From Antribacter soli (GTDB taxonomy: Bacteria > Actinomycetota > Actinomycetes > Actinomycetales > Cellulomonadaceae), in assembly GCF_021568775.1 (NCBI RefSeq), contig NZ_JAKGSG010000032.1:1-35692 (forward strand): 35,692 bases of DNA, read 5' to 3'. Positions 26,293 to 32,928 of this stretch are shown in pieces; positions within the stretch are counted from its first letter, which is position 1, and every line of letters begins with the position of its first letter. Position numbers and translations under genes: made by a program. Below the pieces are notes generated by a model, which searched no databases, was not told the DNA's origin, and saw nothing but the letters and a program-made list of their open reading frames with translations.

Positions 26293-27522
26293 CTAGCCGC
26301 CGAAGAGGCGGCCCACCCACGAGACGAAGTCGTCGAGGCGGGTCCCCACGATGTCGAAGGACGTCTGCCCCATCGAGGTGGACCACAGGGCGGCGACCAC
26401 TGCCGCGAGGCCCGCCAGGGACAGCAGGGTCAGCTGGAAGTTCGAGATCCGCGTGCGGTAGAGCCGGGACACGCCCTTGGCGTCCACGAGCTTGCCGCCC
26501 ACGCGCAGCCGGGTGAGGAACGTGCTGGCCATGCCGGCGCGCCCCTTGTCGAGGAACTCGACGAGCGTGGCGTGCGTGCCCACCGCGACGATCAGCTCCG
26601 CGCCCTTGTCGTCGGCCAGGAGCATCGTGATGTCCTCGCTCGTGCCCGTCGCGGGGAACACCACCGGCTCCACGCCCAGGGCCTTGACGCGCTCCAGCCC
26701 CGGTGCCTTGCCGTCGCGGTACGCGTGCACCACGATCTCCGCGCCGCTGGACAGTGCCCGGTCCGACACCGAGTCCATGTCGCCGACGATCAGGTCCGGC
26801 CGCCAGCCTGCGTCGATGATCGCGTCCGCGCCGCCGTCGACCCCGATGAGGACCGGCCGGTTCTCCTTGATGTACGGGCGGAGCATCGCGAGGTCCTCGC
26901 GGTAGTGGTACCCGCGGACCACGATGAGGACGTGGCGGCCCGCGATGGCCGTGCGGATGTCCGGCACGCCCACGCCGTCGAGCAGGAGGTCCCGCTCGCG
27001 GCGCAGATAGGTCATGGTGTTCTCGGCGAACCGCTCGATCTCCTCCGACAGGCCCTCGCGCGCCGCGGCGGTGTTCGCTGCGACCGTCACGCCCGACTGC
27101 CGGTCGCCCGACGCGATGAGGTCACCACCGACGCGCACCTCGTCGCCGGCGATCACGACGTCGGTGCCGTCGGGGATCGACATCACGGCGGGCCCGAGGT
27201 CGTCCAAGAGGACGATCCCGGCCTCGATCAGGATGCCGGGGCCTGTGTTCGGATACCGGCCGGAGGTCGAGCGGGCCGCGTTCAGGACGGCGAGGGGCTG
27301 CGCCGCCACCAGGGCGTCCGCCGCGACACGGTCGATGTCCACGTGGTCGATGACCGCGACGTCGCCGGGACGGAGCCGGCTCGTGAGCTCCTTGGTCCGC
27401 GCGCCGACGCGGGCCGGGCCGTGCGACGTCGGCACGTCCGGCTCCTGTTCGGCTGTACGGCCGGCTGCGCGACCAGCTTCGCGGTCGGCACGGCGCTCGG
27501 GACGGGACAGGGTCAGCTTCAT
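26293..27522 (-). CDS. steA: SteA, putative cytokinetic ring/cell separation protein
   Basis: A 409-aa protein with a thiamin pyrophosphokinase-like fold. GVDGGAD (227-233), IVGDMDS (245-251) and TSEDITMLLA (294-303) are the phosphokinase-like nucleotide-binding motifs. One transmembrane segment (about 363-382) precedes a short C-terminal tail. This matches Rv1697/SteA of actinobacteria, studied in Corynebacterium glutamicum for cell separation together with SteB. Thiamin phosphokinase activity is not expected given the extra N-terminal domain (about 50-200) and membrane anchor. The ATG at 27522 lies 6 bp after the recN stop. Confidence 0.93.
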   Translation of the reverse strand: MKLTLSRPERRADREAGRAAGRTAEQEPDVPTSHGPARVGARTKELTSRLRPGDVAVIDHVDIDRVAADALVAAQPLAVLNAARSTSGRYPNTGPGILIEAGIVLLDDLGPAVMSIPDGTDVVIAGDEVRVGGDLIASGDRQSGVTVAANTAAAREGLSEEIERFAENTMTYLRRERDLLLDGVGVPDIRTAIAGRHVLIVVRGYHYREDLAMLRPYIKENRPVLIGVDGGADAIIDAGWRPDLIVGDMDSVSDRALSSGAEIVVHAYRDGKAPGLERVKALGVEPVVFPATGTSEDITMLLADDKGAELIVAVGTHATLVEFLDKGRAGMASTFLTRLRVGGKLVDAKGVSRLYRTRISNFQLTLLSLAGLAAVVAALWSTSMGQTSFDIVGTRLDDFVSWVGRLFGG

Positions 27523-27528
27523 CGCGAC

Positions 27529-29367
27529 CTATCGTCCCACGACCGACGACTCGAGGAGCTCCAGTGCATGCTGCCGAGCCGTCTCCGACTCCTCCTGGCC
27601 GGACAGCATGCGCGCCAGCTCCCGCACCCGGTCGTCGCCCCTGACCTCACGAACCCCGGTGACGGTGACCATCCCGTCAACCTCCTGGCCCCCGCCATCC
27701 GTCGACTTCGTCACCACCAGGTGCGCGTCCGCGAACGCCGCGACCTGCGCCAGGTGGGTCACCACCACGACCTGCGTGCTGCGGCCCAGCGCCGCCAGAC
27801 GACGGCCCACCTCGACGGCGGCGCGTCCGCCGACCCCAGCATCCACCTCGTCGAAGACGAACGTACGGCGCAGGGCGCCGTCGTCGCTCTGCTCCCCGGC
27901 AGTTCCGGGGGCGTCGGTGCGGCCCACGAGCGCGGCACCGGAGCCGTCGAACAGGCCCGGCAGCCCCGGTCCGACGACGGACGCCGCCCGCGTGCTGCTC
28001 GCCGTGGCGAGCGCGACCTCGAGCGCGAGCATGACGCGCGAGAGCTCACCGCCCGACGCACCCTTTCCCAGCGGACGCTCGGGCGCGCCCGGGTGCGGGA
28101 CGAGCAGGAACGTCACCAGGTCCGCGCCGTACGGGCCGAGCGCCTCGGCCGGGTCGACCGTGACCACGAGGTGCGCGCCGCCCATGGCGAGCCCGTGCAG
28201 CTCCTGCGTGACGGCCCCTGCGAGCTGTGAGGCCGCGTGGGTCCGCTCGGCCGTGAGGATGTCCGCGAGGCGAGCCAGGTCGCCGTCCAGCTCCGCGGTG
28301 CGCTGCTGCATGGAGCGCAGGCGGTCGCCGCCGTCGTCCAGGTCGAGCAGCCGCAGGCCCGCGTCGCTCGCCCACTGCAGCACCGCGTCGATGGTCTCGC
28401 CGTAATTGCGGGTCAGGCCGTTCAGCTCGGCCAGGCGCTGGTGCGCGGACTCGAGGCCGGCCGGGTCGGCCTGCAGGTCGTCGACGTAGGCGGCGACGTC
28501 CGTCGCGACGTCGCCCAGCAGGTAGCCGACCTCCGCGAAGCGGACCGCGAGCTCGCCAAGCGCCGCGTCGGAGTGCGCGGCCCCGTCCAGAGCGCGGCGC
28601 GCGCGCTCGACCAGGGCGATCGCGTTCTCGCGCGCCCCGTCGGCGTCCTCGCCCGCGACCGCGTCGTGCGCCTCCTGCGCGGCCATGCGCAGCGCCTCCG
28701 CGTTCGACAGCCGCTCGACCAGGGCGGCCAGATCGGCGTCCTCGCCAGGCTGCGGGTCGACCCGCTCGATCTCTTCGAGGCCGATCCGCAGCAGCTCCAC
28801 CTCGCGGGCTCGCTCGGCGCCCTTCGTCGTGAGGTCGGCGATCTCCGACAGGAGGCCGCTGCGCTCGGTCCAGGCCGCACGGTAGCGGTCCAGGACGCGC
28901 TGGTGCGCCGGGCCGGCGAAGGCATCGAGCGCCTCGCGCTGCTTGGCGGACGTGCGCAGGCGCAGCTGGTCGGCCTGCCCGTGCACCGTGAACAGGTCCT
29001 CGGCGATCTCGGCAAGGACGCCCTGCGGCACGCCGCGACCACCCAGATGGGCGCGCGAGCGGCCGTCCGCGACAGTCCGCAGGATCACGACGGTGCCGTC
29101 GTCCTCGACCTCGCCGCCCGCCTCGTCGACGCGGCGCAGCACCTCGGGCCGGCCCGCGACGCGCACGCGGCCCTCGACGGCCGCACCGGTGGCGCCCGGC
29201 CGGACGGACCGAGGGTCCGCCTTGCCACCCATCAGCAGGTTGAGCCCGGTGAGCACCATCGTCTTGCCGGCGCCGGTCTCGCCCGTGATGACGGTCAGTC
29301 CGTCCGAGAGCGGGACACGCGCCGAGCGGATGACGCCCAGGTTCTCGATCGCGATCTCCTCGAGCAC
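27529..29367 (-). CDS. recN: DNA repair protein RecN (SMC-like ATPase)
   Basis: A 612-aa SMC-like protein for double-strand-break repair. Walker A is GETGAGKT (29-36). The middle is coiled coil with two heptad-rich arms (about 150-330). The C-terminal half carries the signature GASGGELSRVMLALEVAL and Walker B RTFVFDEVDAGVGGRAA, then VVVVTHLAQVAAFADAHLVV. A Gly/Ala-rich loop of about 60 residues between signature and Walker B (SSTRAASVVGPGLPGLFDGSG...) looks like an insertion. The start is GTG 29367 with GAAGGAG upstream, one base after the NAD kinase stop. Confidence 0.96.
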   Translation of the reverse strand: MLEEIAIENLGVIRSARVPLSDGLTVITGETGAGKTMVLTGLNLLMGGKADPRSVRPGATGAAVEGRVRVAGRPEVLRRVDEAGGEVEDDGTVVILRTVADGRSRAHLGGRGVPQGVLAEIAEDLFTVHGQADQLRLRTSAKQREALDAFAGPAHQRVLDRYRAAWTERSGLLSEIADLTTKGAERAREVELLRIGLEEIERVDPQPGEDADLAALVERLSNAEALRMAAQEAHDAVAGEDADGARENAIALVERARRALDGAAHSDAALGELAVRFAEVGYLLGDVATDVAAYVDDLQADPAGLESAHQRLAELNGLTRNYGETIDAVLQWASDAGLRLLDLDDGGDRLRSMQQRTAELDGDLARLADILTAERTHAASQLAGAVTQELHGLAMGGAHLVVTVDPAEALGPYGADLVTFLLVPHPGAPERPLGKGASGGELSRVMLALEVALATASSTRAASVVGPGLPGLFDGSGAALVGRTDAPGTAGEQSDDGALRRTFVFDEVDAGVGGRAAVEVGRRLAALGRSTQVVVVTHLAQVAAFADAHLVVTKSTDGGGQEVDGMVTVTGVREVRGDDRVRELARMLSGQEESETARQHALELLESSVVGR

Positions 29368-29368
29368 C

Positions 29369-30319
29369 TCACTCCTTCGTCTCGTCGGGCCCGGCGTGGC
29401 CGGGACCGTCGGGTGCAGACCGTATCTCCTCCAGGGCCGCGCGATCGCGCCACCCCGCCACCGGCAGGTCGAACTTGGAGACGAGCCGGTCGGTGAACGG
29501 CGCCGTCGACAGGCGGGCCAGCCGCAGCCGGGTCTCCCCGCGCCGCACGACCACGCGCGAGCCCGGCGGCAGGTCGATCCGCCGTCGGCCGTCGCACGTC
29601 AGCACGCCCGGGATGCTGTGCTCCCGCACCTCCACCGTGAAGGTGGAGTGCGGGCCGATCACGAGCGGCCGCGCGAACAGCGCGTGCGCCGCCAGCGGCA
29701 CGAGCAGGACCGCGTCCACGTCCGGCCACATGACCGGCCCGCCCCCGGAGAACGCATGCGCAGTGGACCCCGTCGCCGTCGACATGACGACGCCGTCGCA
29801 GCCGAACGACGACAGCGGTCGCCCGTCCACGTCGATCCCCACCTCGAGCATCCGCTGGCGCTGCGCCTTCTCGACCGTCGCCTCGTTGATCGCCCAGCCG
29901 TACAACGGCTCCTCGCCACCCGGCAGGTGGACCGTCACGTCGATCATGGTGCGTTCCTCGACCACGTAGTCGCGCTTCGCCAGGCGCTGCACGGCCGCGC
30001 GCAGGTCCTCGCGCTCCGACTCCGCGAGGAAGCCGACGTGGCCCAGGTTGACGCCCAGGAGCGGGACGTTCGTGCCGCACGTCAGCTCCGCCGCGCGCAG
30101 GATCGTGCCGTCGCCGCCCAGCACCATGACGACCTCGGACTCCACGACGCCCTCGCGGGCGCGCGCCTCCGCCATGTGGTCGCCGAACTCCTCCGCCAGC
30201 TCGTCGTCGTGCAGCGCGACCTCGAAGCCCGCCGCCTTGAGCTCGCGCATCGCCTCCTGCAGCGCGGCGAGCGCCTTCGGCCGGCCGCCGTGCGTGACGA
30301 TGAGGACGCGCCGGGTCAT
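29369..30319 (-). CDS. nadK: NAD kinase
   Basis: A 316-aa enzyme that phosphorylates NAD to NADP. GGDGT (68-72) is the ATP-binding motif. The second signature is INEATVEKAQRQRM, followed by FGCDGVVMSTATGSTAHAFSGGGPVMWPD. ATG 30319 overlaps the tlyA stop as ATGA. A longer in-frame reading to 30577 would extend into tlyA and is rejected. The N-terminal MTRRVLIVTHGGRP matches the family start. It is normal length for actinobacterial PpnK. Confidence 0.96.
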   Translation of the reverse strand: MTRRVLIVTHGGRPKALAALQEAMRELKAAGFEVALHDDELAEEFGDHMAEARAREGVVESEVVMVLGGDGTILRAAELTCGTNVPLLGVNLGHVGFLAESEREDLRAAVQRLAKRDYVVEERTMIDVTVHLPGGEEPLYGWAINEATVEKAQRQRMLEVGIDVDGRPLSSFGCDGVVMSTATGSTAHAFSGGGPVMWPDVDAVLLVPLAAHALFARPLVIGPHSTFTVEVREHSIPGVLTCDGRRRIDLPPGSRVVVRRGETRLRLARLSTAPFTDRLVSKFDLPVAGWRDRAALEEIRSAPDGPGHAGPDETKE

Positions 30320-31377
30320 GAGGTGGCTCCCTGCTGCTGGTCGTCCGGCTCGCTCCGCGGCACGACGACGGCCGGCGGCGTGGGCGGCTGGCCGCCTGCC
30401 GTACCGGGCTCGCTCGGCGCTCCGGCCGCGGGTTCGCCGGCGGATGTGCCTGTCGTGGCCGTCGTGCCGGCGTCGTCGCCCGCGGTGGCCCCCGTCGCGG
30501 GGTCCCAGGCGACCGCCCGGGCCACGGCCTCGTCGATCGCGGCGACGGTCTCGTCGGGCTGCGCCGGCACGAGCCACAGGAAGAACTCGCGGTTGCCGTT
30601 CGGGCCCGGCAGTGGGCTCGGCACGACCGCGCGGACGCGCAGGCCCGCCTCCTCGGCGGCGCGCGCGACCGACGTCACCGCGTCACGGTGCAGAGCCGGG
30701 TCGCGTACGACCCCACCCGAGCCAAGCCGTTCGCGCCCGACCTCGAACTGCGGCTTGACGAGCAGCAGGGCGTGCGTGCCGGGGCCCGCGATCCCCACGA
30801 CGGCGGGCAGGACCTTCTGCAACGAGATGAAGGAGAGGTCCGCGACGAGGACGTCCGGCGACCGCTCGAGGTCCCCCGGCATCAGGTCGCGTACGTTGAA
30901 GCCCTCGACGACGGTGACACGCGGGTCTTCCCGCAGCTGCGGGACGATCTGGTCGTGGCCGACGTCGATCGCGACGACATGCTCCGCACCGCGCCTCAGG
31001 AGCACGTCGGTGAAGCCGCCGGTCGAAGCGCCGAGGTCGACGCACCAGGCGCCGCTGACGACCAGGCCGGTCGTGCCGGGGGTTCCGCCCGCGCCCGACC
31101 TGCCGGACGCTGCCACGAGGGCGTCCAGCGCGTCGAGCGCCCCGGCGAGCTTGAGCCCCGCCCGGGAGGCGTACTCGTATTCGGTGTACTCGCCGCCCGA
31201 CACGTCGATCGCGTCATCGGCGGCGACCAGCGCCGACGGCTTGGCGACCGCACGGCCCCCCGCCATCACCCGCCCGGCAGCGACCAGCTCGGCCGCGTGC
31301 TTGCGCGACCGCGCCAGGCCGCGCCGCACCAGCTCGGCATCCACGCGGGCCTGGCCCGCACCTGTGGTCATGGTCAC
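30316..31377 (-). CDS. tlyA: TlyA-family rRNA 2'-O-methyltransferase with extended C-terminal tail
   Basis: 353 aa. Residues about 10-65 are the S4 RNA-binding domain (RVDAELVRRGLARSRKHAAELVAAGRV). The FtsJ-like methyltransferase domain follows, with the SAM motif CVDLGASTGGFTD (112-124). The expected catalytic tetrad is Lys76, Asp180, Lys208 (LLVKPQFE) and Glu264. TlyA methylates 16S and 23S rRNA and governs capreomycin sensitivity in mycobacteria. After about residue 290 there is a Gly/Pro/Thr/Ala-rich tail of about 60 residues, and a small insertion at about 91-105 (GRSGAGGTPGTTG). The start is GTG 31377 overlapping the previous stop; ATG 31371 is the alternative. Confidence 0.93.
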   Translation of the reverse strand: MTMTTGAGQARVDAELVRRGLARSRKHAAELVAAGRVMAGGRAVAKPSALVAADDAIDVSGGEYTEYEYASRAGLKLAGALDALDALVAASGRSGAGGTPGTTGLVVSGAWCVDLGASTGGFTDVLLRRGAEHVVAIDVGHDQIVPQLREDPRVTVVEGFNVRDLMPGDLERSPDVLVADLSFISLQKVLPAVVGIAGPGTHALLLVKPQFEVGRERLGSGGVVRDPALHRDAVTSVARAAEEAGLRVRAVVPSPLPGPNGNREFFLWLVPAQPDETVAAIDEAVARAVAWDPATGATAGDDAGTTATTGTSAGEPAAGAPSEPGTAGGQPPTPPAVVVPRSEPDDQQQGATS

Positions 31378-31640
31378 CGTCCGGCGTCACCGTTCAGGTG
31401 CGCACGCAGTGCATCGTGCACCTGCTCGAACCTACCGACGTGGTCGGCCGGCAGCAGGTCGTCCAGGCCGTCGAGCAGCCCGAGCGCCGCGCGCACGCCT
31501 TCCTCGGTGCTCACGGCACCGTGGGAGGCTCCTGAGGTGGCCTCGAGGGAACCGTCAGCCGGGCCTGCGGGCGCACCCTCGGTTCCGATGGCCCGCGCCA
31601 TCACCGCGGGCGTCGCCGCGTGCGGGATCTCCTGGGACAT
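31374..31640 (-). CDS. Small conserved actinobacterial protein (Rv1693-like position)
   Basis: An 88-aa protein of unknown function. The conserved part is the C-terminus, LGLLDGLDDLLPADHVGRFEQVHDALRAHL (about 53-82), predicted to be helical. The N-terminal half is Ala/Gly-rich and probably disordered. ATG 31640 has a near-perfect GGAGGTGA ribosome-binding site, and the stop overlaps the tlyA GTG (GTGA). Small proteins of this kind occupy the same slot between the HAD phosphatase and tlyA in other actinobacteria, so it is real although its job is unknown. The in-frame extension to 32189 is rejected as junk. Confidence 0.8.
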   Translation of the reverse strand: MSQEIPHAATPAVMARAIGTEGAPAGPADGSLEATSGASHGAVSTEEGVRAALGLLDGLDDLLPADHVGRFEQVHDALRAHLNGDAGR

Positions 31641-31887
31641 CGTCACCTCCGGTCGGTCCGTCGTTCTCGTCGCGTCGTCCGGAGCGGCCCGCGCGCGCGA
31701 CGAGTCTGCGATTCGCGGCCGAGCCCTGCTCCGGACGCTCTCACGTCCGCACACACCGTACCCGCCGACACCGACAGACCCACAGCCGCCACCCCCGGAC
31801 CCGCTGTGGGTGCACGTGCGGCGCAGATCCTGGCGGCGATGCGCGCCAACATCCCACAGCACCGGTGGCGGCGATCCGGGACCGCTG
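31641..31887 (-). other. 247-bp spacer with two hairpins downstream of the HAD gene
   Basis: ACCCACAGC (31778-31786) pairs with GCTGTGGGT (31803-31811) across a 16-nt loop. GTCCGGAGC (31677-31685) pairs with GCTCCGGAC (31728-31736), with GGCC/GGCC pairing inside. The first lies 77-110 nt after the HAD stop and the second about 37 nt upstream of the small gene's start. Together they could end the HAD transcript and structure the leader of the tlyA operon. No gene was recognised. Confidence 0.5.
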
Positions 31888-32928
31888 TCAGGCGGTGAGC
31901 TCCGGCACCGTCGCGGGATCGAGTGCCTCCCCCGCGTCGACCGCGGCCCACGCAGCGGCGCACGCGACACGCACCAGGTCGATCCCCACGGCACCCGGCG
32001 CTGCCGCGCCCGAGGGTGAGGCGGATGCCTCACCCAGCCGCAGGACGCCGTCGGACACCTGCGCCGCGGCCGCACCACAGACCCACCAGTCGTCCGTAAG
32101 GACCGGGGCGGGGTGCGGCTCGAGGAGCGCGCGCAGGTCGGCGGCGAGGAACGCCGGCCGCAGACCAGGCTCGGCGAGGACGGCGTCACGGGCCGTCGAC
32201 ACGCCCGTCAGGACGTGCAGACCCGGGTAGCCGCCCTCGCGGGCGCCGGCCAGGTCGGTGTCCAGCCGGTCGCCGATCACCAGTACGCGCTCCGCTCCCG
32301 CCCGCTCCACCGCAAGGTGGTACATCGTCGGAGACGGCTTGCCCGCGCTCGCCGGCGCCACTCCCGTGGCCGCCACGACCGCGCCCACGAGCGCGCCGTT
32401 GCCCGGCGCGAAACCGCGCGCCGTCGGCAGGGACAGGTCGAGGTTGCTTGCCACGTGCCACGCCCCGCGGCCCACCGCGTACGCGGCCTCGGCCAGCTGC
32501 GCCCACCCGAGCTCCGGCGAATAGCCCTGCGCGACGGCCACCGGCTCGTCGTCCGCGCTCGCCACCACCTTGAAGCCTGCGGCACTCACCGCCGTGACGA
32601 GGCCCTTGCCACCCACGACCAGCACCTTCGCCCCTGGCTCCAGCCGGGTGCGCAGCAGGGCAGCGCACGCCTGCGCCGCCGTCATGACCTCGTCCGGCAA
32701 GGTCGGGATGGCCAGCTCGCTGAGCTGTGCCGCCACGTCCTCCGGCTCGCGCGATGCGTTGTTCGTCACGAACACGAGACGCATGCCGCGCTCACGCGCA
32801 CCGGCGAGCCCGTCGGCCGCGTGCGCGATCGGCAGGTGGCCCTTGTAGGCCACCCCGTCCAGGTCGACGAGCGCCAGGTCGAAAGCCTCGGCGAGCGGGA
32901 CCTCGCTCGAGAGGAGCCCCGCGCTCAC
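31888..32928 (-). CDS. HAD-superfamily subclass IIA phosphatase (Rv1692/NagD-like)
   Basis: A 346-aa haloacid-dehalogenase phosphatase. Motif I is VDLDGV (Asp22 nucleophile, Asp24 acid/base), motif II VFVTNNASR, motif III the Lys in AGKPSPTMY, and motif IV VLVIGDRLDTDLAGAREGG. The M. tuberculosis gene in this position, Rv1692, is a glycerol-3-phosphate phosphatase linked to phospholipid recycling, so that activity is a reasonable guess. The roughly 70-residue C-terminal extension (ADLRALLEPHPAPVLTDDWWVCGAAAA...) is typical of the actinobacterial subfamily. The GTG at 32928 overlaps the TPR-protein stop as GTGA, so the two are translationally coupled. Confidence 0.92.
   Translation of the reverse strand: MSAGLLSSEVPLAEAFDLALVDLDGVAYKGHLPIAHAADGLAGARERGMRLVFVTNNASREPEDVAAQLSELAIPTLPDEVMTAAQACAALLRTRLEPGAKVLVVGGKGLVTAVSAAGFKVVASADDEPVAVAQGYSPELGWAQLAEAAYAVGRGAWHVASNLDLSLPTARGFAPGNGALVGAVVAATGVAPASAGKPSPTMYHLAVERAGAERVLVIGDRLDTDLAGAREGGYPGLHVLTGVSTARDAVLAEPGLRPAFLAADLRALLEPHPAPVLTDDWWVCGAAAAQVSDGVLRLGEASASPSGAAAPGAVGIDLVRVACAAAWAAVDAGEALDPATVPELTA

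Noticed and set aside
25141-28230. 1029-codon open frame on the plus strand
   Set aside because: It lies antisense to mctB, steA and recN, all with clear family motifs. Its translation is His/Arg/Gly/Val-rich without domains. Long antisense frames are normal at this GC content.
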